Source of the DNA: Ruania alkalisoli
GTDB taxonomy: Bacteria; Actinomycetota; Actinomycetes; Actinomycetales; Beutenbergiaceae
Length of the DNA stretch: 64,000 bases
NCBI RefSeq assembly: GCF_014960965.1
Contig: NZ_CP063169.1
Span: 219,581 to 283,580 of the forward strand
Direction: 5' to 3'
Positions 41,811 through 50,339 of this stretch are shown piece by piece. The position numbers and the translations under genes were made by a program. Each line of letters opens with the position of its first letter. Positions within the stretch are counted from its first letter, which is position 1. The notes beneath the pieces are model-generated. The model was not told the DNA's origin, ran no database searches, and saw only the letters and a list, made by a program, of their open reading frames with translations.

Positions 41811-43080
41811 CCCTTCGTGGGATGAACGGAACGAACCGCGTTCCCACGAATACCCGATCGGTCCAGTCGGTCAGGCGGCGGCGGCGCTGCGCGACACGGT
41901 GATCCCTGCCGTGGTCGGTTGTGGCTTGGGGATTGTTGTGGTCGTCGCGTTTGGTCTCGTGATCGAGGAAGGGATCCTGGGCGACGTGGTGCCCGAGAGC
42001 ACACTGCGCTCGTGGATTCCCGCGACGATGGGCCTCCTCGGCGTTGCCATAGCTGTCGCCGGACTCACTGTGTGGCTTTGTGACGCCGTTATCTCGGTGT
42101 GTACTGCACGGGCTCTGGCACGGGTCGCGGCCCACGGCGGCGATGAGCGGGTGGTACCGATCTGGCACCAATGGCCGAGCACCAAGGTCAGCGTCGGGGG
42201 CGCGCTCGTGGGCGGCCTGATTGGGCTCATCGTGGTGAGCGTGCTCGTGGCTGTCGTGACGTTCTTTATGGGACTCCAGCACCCGGTGGTGTGGAACGTG
42301 ACAACCGGGGCGGGCGTCGTTGTCGGACTTGCCTGGCTCGGGATCGTCCTCGTCCGCCGAGTGCTCCGGCCGATGTACCAGCGAGCAGCAGCCGAGGCAC
42401 ACGCGCACTGGCCCGCGCGTCTGCGCACGCGGGCACTGCGCCAGGCCCACCTGCTCGAACCGGGCGAGCATCGAGCCCGGCCTCCCGGCCCCGCCGCTCG
42501 CTCTGGCCGGGCTGCGAGCCGGGCCGGTGGCTTGCTGCTGGCCGCGACGATCCCATGCGCCGTTCTCGGCTTGACGATCCGCCAGCCCGGTGGAAGATAC
42601 ACCGAGCCACGGGAGTACGGACCCGAGCTCGAACGGATCATCGACATCAGCTTCGCCACGATGGCGGTGCTCGGCGTCCTGGGTGGGGCGGCAGCCATCG
42701 TGGGCGTGATCGTGCGCGGTGTCGTGAACACGCGCGAACGCGCCGCTCTCCACGCGCGTGTCGCGGACCCTGCCGCGGACCCACCTTCGCCAGTCGTGGT
42801 GGCACGACACATCCGACCGGATTCTCTCGATATCGCCGAACTGCTCGCTGGCATCGGTAGCGCGGCGAGTGTGGCCGCCTTCTCCGCACTGGTGGTGGCT
42901 GATGCCGGCCACGAATCCCTTGTGCACATTCAGCCGCTGATCCGCCTCGTGCTCGTGCTCACTCTCGCGGCACTGGTGCTGGCGTGGATCGCTCAACTCC
43001 TTGAGCGGGTTCTTGGCAGGCGATCACGCAACGTTCTCATCGCGCGCTGGCCGGCGCGGCGATTCCCGTCGGGTCGGTGA
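41794..43080 (+). CDS. multi-pass membrane protein of unknown function
   Basis: The 428-aa protein has about seven hydrophobic segments grouped as two N-terminal, two central (VGGALVGGLIGLIVV, VTTGAGVVVGLAWLG), and C-terminal ones, with an Arg/Pro-rich loop between. I do not recognise the family. GTG 41794 is proposed because the frame is open only from inside nfo and the first hydrophobic helix begins about 35 codons later. There is no convincing Shine-Dalgarno, so coupling to nfo translation is possible. Confidence 0.55.
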   Translation: MNASADPSWDERNEPRSHEYPIGPVGQAAAALRDTVIPAVVGCGLGIVVVVAFGLVIEEGILGDVVPESTLRSWIPATMGLLGVAIAVAGLTVWLCDAVISVCTARALARVAAHGGDERVVPIWHQWPSTKVSVGGALVGGLIGLIVVSVLVAVVTFFMGLQHPVVWNVTTGAGVVVGLAWLGIVLVRRVLRPMYQRAAAEAHAHWPARLRTRALRQAHLLEPGEHRARPPGPAARSGRAASRAGGLLLAATIPCAVLGLTIRQPGGRYTEPREYGPELERIIDISFATMAVLGVLGGAAAIVGVIVRGVVNTRERAALHARVADPAADPPSPVVVARHIRPDSLDIAELLAGIGSAASVAAFSALVVADAGHESLVHIQPLIRLVLVLTLAALVLAWIAQLLERVLGRRSRNVLIARWPARRFPSGR

Positions 43081-43095
43081 GCCCCGCTCAGCTTC

Positions 43096-43114
43096 ACCGG
43101 CAGCGTGCGCCGGT
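43096..43114. terminator. hairpin between convergent genes
   Basis: ACCGGC (43096-43101) and GCCGGT (43109-43114) form a perfect 6-bp stem with a 7-nt loop. It lies in the 54-bp gap between the membrane protein stop and the aldolase stop. Confidence 0.5.
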
Positions 43115-43134
43115 TGCCTCGGGTGCGCCCCTGC

Positions 43135-43758
43135 TCAGCCCGTGCTTGACCGTTCGTGCCCCGTGATGGCGGCGTCCCACGCCTGTGTCAGTTCCCGCGC
43201 CCGGGTGCGCAGCTCATTCAGTCCGACGCCCGGGGCGAACAAGGAGCTTCCGATCCCGAACCCGGTGGCTCCGGCCCCCACCCACTCCGCCATCTGCTCG
43301 GCTCCGACGCCACCGACCGGGATGAGCTCGACCGCAGGCAGGACCGCCAGCCAGGCGCGCATTCCGGCCAGGCCCACCTGCTGGGCCGGGAACAGCTTCA
43401 GTGCCCCGGCTCCCGTGTCGATCGCTGTGAACGCCTCCGAGACGGTCGCCACCCCTGGATAGCTCGCCAGCCCCGCAGCCACGGTCGCGGCGATCACCTC
43501 GGGGTTGGTGTTCGGGGATACCACGAGCTGACCGCCGGCCTCCTTCACGGAGGTGACCTGCGCCGTCGTGAGAACGGTGCCGGCCCCCACGCGCGCGTCC
43601 TGCGGAAGCGACTCTCGCAGGATCTCGATGCTGCGCAGCGGCTCCGGAGAGTTCAGCGGCACCTCAAGCGTGCGGAAGCCCGACTCGTAGAGCACGGATC
43701 CCACCTCGGCCGCGTTGGTGGGCTCGAGTCCGCGCAAGATGGCGATCAGACCGGTCAT
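43135..43758 (-). CDS. dgoA: 2-dehydro-3-deoxy-6-phosphogalactonate aldolase
   Basis: This 207-aa KDPG/KDPGal-type aldolase starts with LIAILRGLEP. It has the catalytic Glu in LEVPLNSP, VGAGTVLT, and the Schiff-base Lys in GALKLFPA, followed by VGGVG. The PLNSP motif is typical of DgoA. It cleaves 2-dehydro-3-deoxy-6-phosphogalactonate to pyruvate and glyceraldehyde 3-phosphate (De Ley-Doudoroff pathway). It is translationally coupled to the kinase (TGATG overlap at 43758). The galactonate dehydratase is not in the window. Confidence 0.9.
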   Translation of the reverse strand: MTGLIAILRGLEPTNAAEVGSVLYESGFRTLEVPLNSPEPLRSIEILRESLPQDARVGAGTVLTTAQVTSVKEAGGQLVVSPNTNPEVIAATVAAGLASYPGVATVSEAFTAIDTGAGALKLFPAQQVGLAGMRAWLAVLPAVELIPVGGVGAEQMAEWVGAGATGFGIGSSLFAPGVGLNELRTRARELTQAWDAAITGHERSSTG

Positions 43759-44672
43759 CAGTGAGCTCCTTCGATCAGCCCGGCCTGTCGAGCCAGGTGA
43801 ACCAGCGCGGAGGAGGTGACGTCCTCCGGGGCAGGCTCAGCCCGCACACCGGCCAGGGTCAGGGCACGCCGGTAGCGGTCGGTGAGCCCGGCTGAAGCCA
43901 CGACGGACACCGTCTCCGGCTGGTCGCCAAGCCAATGCAGCGCACCCGCTATCTCGCTGCCGATGAGCACTCCGGACAACTCCTCACGCACCCGCTCCGG
44001 TGGCACCTGCTCCAGCAGGGCGCGAGCGCGGACACCAAAGGCCAGGGCCGCGGCACCGAGACCCGCCCCGGCCAAACCGTGGTGCACGCCCATCTCAAAG
44101 GCGGGCCAGTCCGGCGCCTCCGGCGCCTGCGAACCGACGACCTGCGCGAGCGTGCCGTGGGTGGTCAGCAGGGCGAAGAGCTCACCGGTCATGGCCGTGT
44201 GGAAGCCGGTGAGGCTGCCGTCGGTGAGCAGGGCCCACTTGGTGTGAGTGCCCGGCAGTGCGACCACACCGTCACGGTGACCGGCCAGCACCAGGCCCAG
44301 CAGCTGCGTCTCCTCCCCGCGCATCACACCACCGTGGGTGCACACGCCGGGCACCAGGTGCACCGGACCCCAGGGTCCAGCCACCTCCGTCAGGGGTGCG
44401 CCGTCGAGCAGGTCCACCGGGGTCGGAAGGTAGGGGGCCTCGCGCCATCCCTTCGCGCTGCCGACCATGCCGCACGCGATCACAGCAGGTCGGGTGGCGG
44501 CCCAGCTCCCGGCGAGGCGGTCGAGCGTGAGGGTGTACGCGCTGGGCTCCTGCCCGACCGTGAGGATGCCCTCGTGGCTGTGCGTCGAACCGAGGACGGT
44601 GCCGTCCGCGGCGACGGCGGTGAGGCGGACCGAGGTGGTGCCCCAGTCGACGGTGAGCAGTGCAGGTTCCAC
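43758..44672 (-). CDS. dgoK: 2-dehydro-3-deoxygalactonokinase
   Basis: About 304 aa: the N-terminal phosphate loop LTVDWGTTSVRLT, ACGMVGSAKGW, VPGVCTHGGVMRGEETQLLG and LPGTHTKWAL match DgoK, which phosphorylates 2-dehydro-3-deoxygalactonate. I place the start at GTG 44672, just before the phosphate loop and after AGAGAG; an ATG at 44735 lacks an SD and adds 21 low-complexity residues. Upstream in the same direction of the aldolase gene, forming a two-gene operon. Confidence 0.88.
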   Translation of the reverse strand: MEPALLTVDWGTTSVRLTAVAADGTVLGSTHSHEGILTVGQEPSAYTLTLDRLAGSWAATRPAVIACGMVGSAKGWREAPYLPTPVDLLDGAPLTEVAGPWGPVHLVPGVCTHGGVMRGEETQLLGLVLAGHRDGVVALPGTHTKWALLTDGSLTGFHTAMTGELFALLTTHGTLAQVVGSQAPEAPDWPAFEMGVHHGLAGAGLGAAALAFGVRARALLEQVPPERVREELSGVLIGSEIAGALHWLGDQPETVSVVASAGLTDRYRRALTLAGVRAEPAPEDVTSSALVHLARQAGLIEGAH

Positions 44673-44796
44673 GCTCTCTACCCAACCGTGAACGGGTGCC
44701 GGGTGTCGACCTCGTCCGGCTGCCGGGACGAGCATGGTGAGTTCTGCCCGTGCTCGCGGGCGCCGCCGGGCCCGCTATAGCGCTAGATTCCTCCTC

Positions 44797-45252
44797 ATGG
44801 TGATCTGGCGTGGCTGGGGTATCCTCGGCCTTCTGTTCGTTCTGCTCGTTGGTGTCGGCCTCGGCGGCCTGTTCCGCCTCGTGATCGGAGACGAGTACGA
44901 GCCGCTGCCGATCGGGCTCGGTCTCGCCGTCGCAGGCGTCATCCTGTTCTTCGTCGGGCGGTGGTTCCAGGCCTGGGACGCGCGCCGACGTGCGGACAAG
45001 TACATCGCCTCGCGGCGCCCGGAGGTGGAGCAGACGGTTGCGTCCGGTCGGTTCCAGCCAGTGCCCGGGTACCAGCCGGCCAGCCGCGAGGAGGCTGAAC
45101 AGCTCGCAGCCGAGATGCTGGAGAAGGAACATGCGCAGGTCGTTCGGCGCTTCCGCGGGCATCACACCCTGTTCTTCATCCCGATGCAGTACTTCGGGCT
45201 CGTGATCGCGGTGCTCGGCGGCGCGATCGGGGCTCTAGGACTCGCTGGCTGA
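44797..45252 (+). CDS. small membrane protein of unknown function
   Basis: The 151-aa protein has two N-terminal transmembrane segments (about 5-29 and 41-61), a charged helical middle part (RRRADKYIASRRPEVEQ to EKEHAQVVRRF) and a hydrophobic C-terminus (about 125-151). Family not recognised. A -10-like TAGATT (44784-44789) ends 7 nt before the ATG, suggesting a leaderless mRNA. It is divergent from dgoK and convergent with the binding lipoprotein. Confidence 0.65.
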   Translation: MVIWRGWGILGLLFVLLVGVGLGGLFRLVIGDEYEPLPIGLGLAVAGVILFFVGRWFQAWDARRRADKYIASRRPEVEQTVASGRFQPVPGYQPASREEAEQLAAEMLEKEHAQVVRRFRGHHTLFFIPMQYFGLVIAVLGGAIGALGLAG

Positions 45253-45287
45253 AGCCTGACCACGCACGGACCGACCACAACAACGAA

Positions 45288-45322
45288 ACGACGCCCCCGC
45301 AGCCAGGCTGCGGGGGCGTCGT
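45288..45322. terminator. strong bidirectional terminator hairpin
   Basis: ACGACGCCCCCGCAG (45288-45302) and CTGCGGGGGCGTCGT (45308-45322) form a perfect 15-bp stem with loop CCAGG, between convergent genes (stops at 45252 and 45341). Confidence 0.9.
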
Positions 45323-45340
45323 GCTGAGTTCGTCTCGCCG

Positions 45341-46672
45341 CTACTCGGCGATGGCCTCGTTCGCGGCATCCTGCGCCTGCTGCAGCGCCTCCTCCACCGG
45401 CAGCCGCCCAGCGAACATCTCCTCGAAGTACGGGGCGATCGCGTTCGCGCCGGCGTTGGCCCGCGGGCCCAGGGGAGCGGCGATCGTCTGACCTTCAGCG
45501 GCGGCGATGAACTCCGAGGTGTCCACGCCCTGCTCTTCCCAGTAGCTGATGAAGGACTCCTGCGCACCGGTCGCGGCCGGGAATGCCGCGCCATTGGCAC
45601 CGAGCGGTTCCTGACCCTCAGGGGTGCCGAGCCAGCGGAGCACCTCCAGGGTGGCGTCCATGTTCTCACTGTCAGCGTTGCCGACCGCGGCGACGCTGTG
45701 CACCACGCTGACCCGACCTTCCGGGCCCTCCAGCATCGGTGCCAGCCCCCACTCGAACTCGGCATCGGCCATGTGCGGCAACGAGTACTGCCCTGACTGG
45801 AACAGTGCCATCCGCCCCTGGACGAACAGATCGCGGGCGAGATCGCCGTTCTGGTTCGTCTCGGCCGCTGACGGGGAGACGTGGTGGGTGTTGATCAGGT
45901 CCACCAGGTACTCGAACGACTCGACGCCGGCGGGGCTGTTGAAGGCGTACTGGTCGCCGTCCTGGTACTGGGCGCCGTTGGAGCCGAGGAAGTCGATGTA
46001 GATCGCCTGCAGATCGTTCTGGGCGTTGAAGGCGTACTGCTCGATGCTGTCCGGGTCGAAGCCGTCCTCGGCGGCGGTCGCGCCGCTGGAGTCGACCGTC
46101 AGGTCCAGGGCTGCTGGAAGGAACGTGTCGTTCTCACCGCTGGGGTCCCAGCGCAACGTGGCCGGGTCGATACCGGCCTCCTCCAGCAGGTCGGCGTTGT
46201 AGAACAGCGCGATCGAGTCGGTCAGCTGGGGAACGCCCCAGACTGCCTCGTCCCGGGTGTAGAGCTCGACGGCGGAGCTCACCAGGCCATCGTTCTCGCC
46301 CAGCTCCTCGCTGACGTTGATGAGGTTGCCGTTGTCGGCGTAGATGCCGAAGTTCGAGGTGTTCGTCCAGAAGATGTCAGCCATCGTGCCGGAGCCGATG
46401 TCCTGCGGCAGGCGGTCCCAGTAGTTGGCCCATGGGACGGTCTCGACGTCGACCGTGATCTCCGGGTTCTCGGCCGTGAAAGCGTCGAACGACTCCTCGT
46501 ACGCAGTGGCCGCGGCTTCGTCCCACAACCGGAAGGTGACCGTCGTCGTGCCTTCCGAGTCCTCGCTGTCGGGGTCTGCTGAACTGCCGGGCGAGCAAGC
46601 CGCCAGCGTGAGTGCGGCGACGCCGAGCGTCGCGATGCCGATCCCGGCCCGGGTCCGTGTGGGGGTCCTCAT
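45341..46672 (-). CDS. orphan sugar-binding lipoprotein (ABC importer)
   Basis: The 443-aa family 1 solute-binding protein has a signal peptide ending LAAC (lipidated Cys26). TFRLWDEAAATAYEESFDAF and EVTVPWANYWDRLPQDI-like segments match multi-sugar binding proteins. AAGGGATG lies about 9 nt upstream. No permease genes are next to it, which is unusual; it may serve permeases elsewhere or be a relict of a larger locus. Proximity to dgoKA hints at a galactose- or galactonate-related ligand, but they are separated and differently transcribed. Confidence 0.9.
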   Translation of the reverse strand: MRTPTRTRAGIGIATLGVAALTLAACSPGSSADPDSEDSEGTTTVTFRLWDEAAATAYEESFDAFTAENPEITVDVETVPWANYWDRLPQDIGSGTMADIFWTNTSNFGIYADNGNLINVSEELGENDGLVSSAVELYTRDEAVWGVPQLTDSIALFYNADLLEEAGIDPATLRWDPSGENDTFLPAALDLTVDSSGATAAEDGFDPDSIEQYAFNAQNDLQAIYIDFLGSNGAQYQDGDQYAFNSPAGVESFEYLVDLINTHHVSPSAAETNQNGDLARDLFVQGRMALFQSGQYSLPHMADAEFEWGLAPMLEGPEGRVSVVHSVAAVGNADSENMDATLEVLRWLGTPEGQEPLGANGAAFPAATGAQESFISYWEEQGVDTSEFIAAAEGQTIAAPLGPRANAGANAIAPYFEEMFAGRLPVEEALQQAQDAANEAIAE

Positions 46673-46800
46673 CGATTCGTCATCCCTTCCTCAATATCGC
46701 CCGGCACCGAGCCGCGGCGATCTGTGGGAACGGTAACCGTGGATTGGCCGCGTGTATGCCCTCGCGCGTCCATGCGAGGCGAATCGTTACCTTCCGCAAC

Positions 46801-46845
46801 GCTGAGTACTGCGGCATCGGCGCTCGCGATGCCGCAGTTCTCAGC
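46801..46845. terminator. long hairpin downstream of ArsO gene
   Basis: GCTGAG-ta-CTGCGGCATC (46801-46818) pairs with GATGCCGCAG-tt-CTCAGC (46828-46845), with a 9-nt loop. It lies 25 bp beyond the ArsO-like stop (46870). A second inverted repeat, CCTCGC/GCGAGG (46760-46765/46774-46779), is nearer the binding-protein start and may be an operator. Confidence 0.75.
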
Positions 46846-46869
46846 GGTCGGCTTGAGGCAGTAGCGCTG

Positions 46870-48174
46870 TCAGCGACCCGCGGGAGCCGGTTCCAGCGTG
46901 ATCGGCTGCGCGGCAGGAGTGCAGCACCCGCCGCCCTGCTCAGGCTCGTCGAACAAGCCCGCTCCGCCACAGACTCCCGTATCGGGCAGCTCCAGCTCCA
47001 CCCGTTGTGCCGCCTCCTCGTCGCCCGCCAGCTGGGCGACGACACTGCGCACCTGCTCGAACCCGGTGAGGGTGAGGAATGTGGGGGCCCGGCCGTAGGA
47101 CTTCGCGCCGACGATGTAGAACTCTGGTTCCGGGTGAGCCAGGTCGGCCGCGCCGGTCGCGGCCACGGATCCGCAGGAGTGGATGTTCGGATCCACCTCG
47201 GTGGCTACGCGCGGCGGAGCCTGCAACCGGACATCGAGGTCGAGGCGCACCTCGGACAAGAACGTGTGGTCGGGCCGGAAACCGGTGAGCACCACCACGT
47301 GGTCGGCGCGATCCAGCCGGCGGCCGTCCTCGGCGCTGACGATCACCGAACCGTCGACCAGGTCGATCCGCTCGGTGCGGAAGCCGGTGGCGAGCTGCAC
47401 CAGACCGGACTCGACCGCCCGCTTGGCTCGCTGACCCAGGGCTCCACGTTCCGGCAGTTCGTCCGCCTGGCCGCCGCCGAACGTGTCGCCCACCTGTCCC
47501 CGGCGCAGCACCCAGGTGATGCGCGTGGTGGGGTCTCGCCGAGCCACGCGGGCGAGGTTCGCGATCGTCGTCGCGGCGGAGTGGCCGTTGCCGATCACGA
47601 CGGTGTGCCGGCCGGCGTAGCGGGAATCCGCCTCGGGGATGCGGTAGGTGAGTATTCCGCCGGTGGCCGCGTCGCGTTCTCCCACCGCCGGCAGTCCGTC
47701 GGCACCGGCGGGGTTCGGGGTCGACCACGTTCCGGAAGCGTCGATCACTGCGCGCGCCTCGACGCGCTCCTCTCCGTTCGGCGTTTCGATGTGCACGGTG
47801 AAGGGCTGATCCTCGCGCCCGGAGTCCACCGAGAGGTCGCGGCCCTTGCGTCCGACACCGACCACACGGGCCGAGTATCGGACCCGATCGCCGAGGGCGG
47901 CCGCCAGCGGCTCCAGGTACTCCGAGACCCACTGGGCGCCGGTGGGATAACCCTGATCCGGTGCGCTCCATCCAGTCCCCTCCAGCAGCCGCCGGCTGGC
48001 GCCGTCGATCAGCTCCGGCCAGGGCGAGAACAACCGCACATGACCCCACTCGTCCACCGCTGCAGCGGGCTGGCGCCCGGCTTCCAGCACCAGCGGTTCC
48101 ATGCCTCGCTCCATGAGGTGGGCTGCGGCGGCCAGGCCCTGCGGGCCGGCTCCGATGATGACGACGGGGTTCAT
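46870..48174 (-). CDS. ArsO-type flavin-dependent monooxygenase
   Basis: The 434-aa flavoprotein has an FAD loop GAGPQG (8-13), VRLFSPWPELIDGASR and a second loop VVIGNGHSAATT for NAD(P)H. The C-terminus is Cys-rich (GVCGGAG...GGGCCTP). These features match the ArsO proteins encoded next to arsR in actinobacteria, whose activity is still poorly defined. The gene is divergent from the arsR-type gene, with operator-like sites between. No arsenite efflux pump or arsenate reductase is nearby. ATG 48174 is set by the FAD loop. Confidence 0.83.
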   Translation of the reverse strand: MNPVVIIGAGPQGLAAAAHLMERGMEPLVLEAGRQPAAAVDEWGHVRLFSPWPELIDGASRRLLEGTGWSAPDQGYPTGAQWVSEYLEPLAAALGDRVRYSARVVGVGRKGRDLSVDSGREDQPFTVHIETPNGEERVEARAVIDASGTWSTPNPAGADGLPAVGERDAATGGILTYRIPEADSRYAGRHTVVIGNGHSAATTIANLARVARRDPTTRITWVLRRGQVGDTFGGGQADELPERGALGQRAKRAVESGLVQLATGFRTERIDLVDGSVIVSAEDGRRLDRADHVVVLTGFRPDHTFLSEVRLDLDVRLQAPPRVATEVDPNIHSCGSVAATGAADLAHPEPEFYIVGAKSYGRAPTFLTLTGFEQVRSVVAQLAGDEEAAQRVELELPDTGVCGGAGLFDEPEQGGGCCTPAAQPITLEPAPAGR

Positions 48175-48187
48175 CACTGTGCTCCAT

Positions 48188-48241
48188 TCATCGACGTTCT
48201 TCGATGAGTCGAGCATCCACTTCAGATCGACAGATGTCAAT
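48188..48241. promoter_or_regulatory. two ArsR-type operators
   Basis: TCATCGA-cgttct-TCGATGA (48188-48207) is a perfect inverted repeat with the 6-bp spacer typical of ArsR sites. ATCGA-cagatg-TCAAT (48226-48241) is a near-perfect second site. They fill the 88-bp gap between the divergent ArsO and ArsR genes. Confidence 0.7.
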
Positions 48242-48262
48242 ATGACGGGCAGAATGATCGGT

Positions 48263-48598
48263 ATGACCGCCACCCGGACCATCGTGTGCTGCACCGAGGT
48301 CGGCCCAGCTCTGGCTGGACGCGACGTGGAACGGATTGCCACCGTGTTCAAAGCACTCGGCGACCCCACCCGGGTGAAGCTGCTCTCGCTGATCGCTGCC
48401 AGCGATGCGGGGGAACTGTGTGTGTGCGACCTGACCGAACCCGTCGGACTGTCCCAGCCGACTGTCTCCCACCACATGAAGGTGCTCGTCGACGCCGGTC
48501 TCGTGCAGCGGGAGCAGCGGGGCCGGTGGGCGTACTACCGGCCGTCCACGGAGGTGCTCGTGTCGGCGACCCGCGAACTCATCGGTACCCAGCCCTAA
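48263..48598 (+). CDS. arsR: ArsR-family arsenic-responsive repressor
   Basis: This 111-aa winged-helix repressor has the alpha-3 metal motif ELC53VC55D and a further C9-C10 pair, suited to As(III)/Sb(III) binding. The HTH is GLSQPTVSHHMKVL. Binding of arsenite should release it from the divergent promoter region. Three in-frame ATGs (48242, 48254, 48263) are possible; the third gives the usual N-terminus. The gene is followed by a terminator-like hairpin. Confidence 0.9.
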   Translation: MTATRTIVCCTEVGPALAGRDVERIATVFKALGDPTRVKLLSLIAASDAGELCVCDLTEPVGLSQPTVSHHMKVLVDAGLVQREQRGRWAYYRPSTEVLVSATRELIGTQP

Positions 48599-48607
48599 CA
48601 GCCCGGC

Positions 48608-48637
48608 GGCCGGCGCCGTAGGCGTTGATAGCCGGCC
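48608..48637. terminator. terminator-like hairpin after arsR
   Basis: GGCCGGC (48608-48614) and GCCGGCC (48631-48637) are perfect arms around a 16-nt loop, 9 bp after the arsR stop. A -10-like CACAAT for the next gene follows at 48650-48655. Confidence 0.55.
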
Positions 48638-48661
48638 TGCCGCGTCAGTCACAATGTCGGT

Positions 48662-49072
48662 ATGCCACGTCGCGTCCGCCATCGAGACGATGAGTACTTC
48701 GCGCTGACCACGTTCCGGCGAGATGGGACGCCAGTGTCCACTCCGATCTGGCTCGCCCCCGCGGACGGGCGACTGTACGGGTATACGCCGAGTCGTTCGT
48801 GGAAGGTGCGGCGGATTGCCCGGGACCCGCGGGTCGAGTTCGCGGAGGCGACGTTCCACGGCGTGCCGACCGGCGCCTGGCGACGCGGGGAGGCTCGGGT
48901 GATGTCCGGTGCAGAGCTGCGGGTGGCGAAGCGGGCGATGACGGCCAAGTACGGCAACCGATTTCGATGGTTCACGATCGTGACGCTGCTGGGCCGGCCG
49001 CGCCGGCGCGGTGGTCGTGCGGTCGGACTTGAGGTGACTGTGGACCGGGAAGGACTCTCGCGCGCGACGTAG
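48662..49072 (+). CDS. PPOX-class (F420-dependent) oxidoreductase
   Basis: The 136-aa split-barrel protein has YFALTTFRRDGTPVSTPIWL, GYTPSRSWKVRRIARDPRV and a C-terminal core strand, typical of pyridoxamine-5'-phosphate-oxidase-like F420-dependent reductases. It probably reduces or detoxifies small molecules with reduced F420. A -10-like CACAAT (48650-48655) is 6 nt before the ATG, so the transcript may be leaderless. Confidence 0.85.
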   Translation: MPRRVRHRDDEYFALTTFRRDGTPVSTPIWLAPADGRLYGYTPSRSWKVRRIARDPRVEFAEATFHGVPTGAWRRGEARVMSGAELRVAKRAMTAKYGNRFRWFTIVTLLGRPRRRGGRAVGLEVTVDREGLSRAT

Positions 49073-49073
49073 G

Positions 49074-50273
49074 TCAGCGATCGCCGTCGATCACGCCTGC
49101 AGCCCCACCGGGTGAGTCCGCCGAGGCGCCTCGCAGCCGGAACGCCACCGGCGCGAACGCCGCGATTGCCACCGCCAGCACCGCGAATCCCCACGTGTAG
49201 CTCGACGCCGCCACCACCAGACCGAGCAGCACCGCACCCACGCCGACACCACCGTCGTAGGCGATGTTCCACACCGTGCTCGCCGTCCCCAGGCCGTTTC
49301 GCCCGGCCCGGGTCATCACCGTGACCAGCGAGTCGTTCTGCACCGCCCCGAAACCGAACCCGAAGACGGCAGCGGCCACGACCGTCAGCGCACCGGCCTC
49401 TGCCCCGGTGGTCAGCGCCACCCCGAGCATCCCGATGGCGCTGATCACCGCGGCCGGCAGGAGCAGCCGGCCGGCACGTACCCGGTCCCCGATCCGACCG
49501 GCCAGCAGCCGCCCGAGCACCATCAGCGCCGACAGCGCGAACAGCGCGACGGTGGCCGTACCCGGGTCCGGCACTGCGATCGGTACGAAGGTCATCGCGC
49601 CACCGAGCGCGACAGCCGTGGCCGCGAAAACTGCGGTCGGAGCCAGGAACTTCGCCCAGGTGCGCATCGGCAGGTGCCCGCTGCCACTGCCGGACCCGGC
49701 GTGGGAGCGCCCGCCGGAGATCGCGAACGCCAGTGGGACCGCGAGCACCGCCAGCACGCTGGCAGTGATGAACATCGGCGCGAAACCCCACGTCTGCGCG
49801 AGCCACACACCGGCCGGCAGGGCGACCACGTTCGGGAGCCCAGCCGCGACGCCGTACACACCGGTCGCCGTCGCGAGCTTGCCTGCCGGTGCGAGCTCGG
49901 CGGCGAGGGCCGCCCCGGCCACTACCACGAGGGCGAACCCCACTCCACGCACACCGGAGATCAGCACCAGTGGGGCTACGGCCGTCGATGCGAGGTAGGC
50001 GGGTGTGGCCACGCCGAGCAGCAGCGATCCCACCACGATCATCTGCCTCAGCGTGGCGATCCGGAAGATCCACCCCATCGCGAGCTGGGTGAGCACCGTG
50101 GTGGCCATCATCGCGCCGGTGATCGTGCCCACCAGCGCCTCGCTCGCACCGCCCTCGGCCGCCCACAACGGCGCCACCGGAAGCATCAGTGCGTAATTCG
50201 CAAGCGCGCCGACCGTGGCAACCAGCAGCAGCACCATGTCACGGTGGAAGAGGCGGTCCGGCGCGGTGTGCAC
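49074..50273 (-). CDS. MFS transporter
   Basis: The 399-aa permease has 12 predicted hydrophobic segments, with an N-terminal half like the drug:H+ antiporter group (LANYALMLPVAPLWA). GTG 50273 lies directly after AGGGAGG with too little spacing; ATG 50237 (MVLLLVATVG) is an alternative that keeps TM1. It converges with the PPOX gene (1-bp gap) and diverges from gamma-glutamyltransferase. Substrate unknown. Confidence 0.87.
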   Translation of the reverse strand: MHTAPDRLFHRDMVLLLVATVGALANYALMLPVAPLWAAEGGASEALVGTITGAMMATTVLTQLAMGWIFRIATLRQMIVVGSLLLGVATPAYLASTAVAPLVLISGVRGVGFALVVVAGAALAAELAPAGKLATATGVYGVAAGLPNVVALPAGVWLAQTWGFAPMFITASVLAVLAVPLAFAISGGRSHAGSGSGSGHLPMRTWAKFLAPTAVFAATAVALGGAMTFVPIAVPDPGTATVALFALSALMVLGRLLAGRIGDRVRAGRLLLPAAVISAIGMLGVALTTGAEAGALTVVAAAVFGFGFGAVQNDSLVTVMTRAGRNGLGTASTVWNIAYDGGVGVGAVLLGLVVAASSYTWGFAVLAVAIAAFAPVAFRLRGASADSPGGAAGVIDGDR

Positions 50274-50339
50274 CCTCCCTGCCTATCGCATCCGGGCCCA
50301 CCCGTCACCTTTGCCATCGCCGCGGCATACGCTGGCTCG

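Noticed and set aside
46612-48207. 531-codon plus-strand frame over the binding protein 5' end and ArsO
   Set aside because: Runs antisense to two good genes and through a terminator hairpin; no domain.
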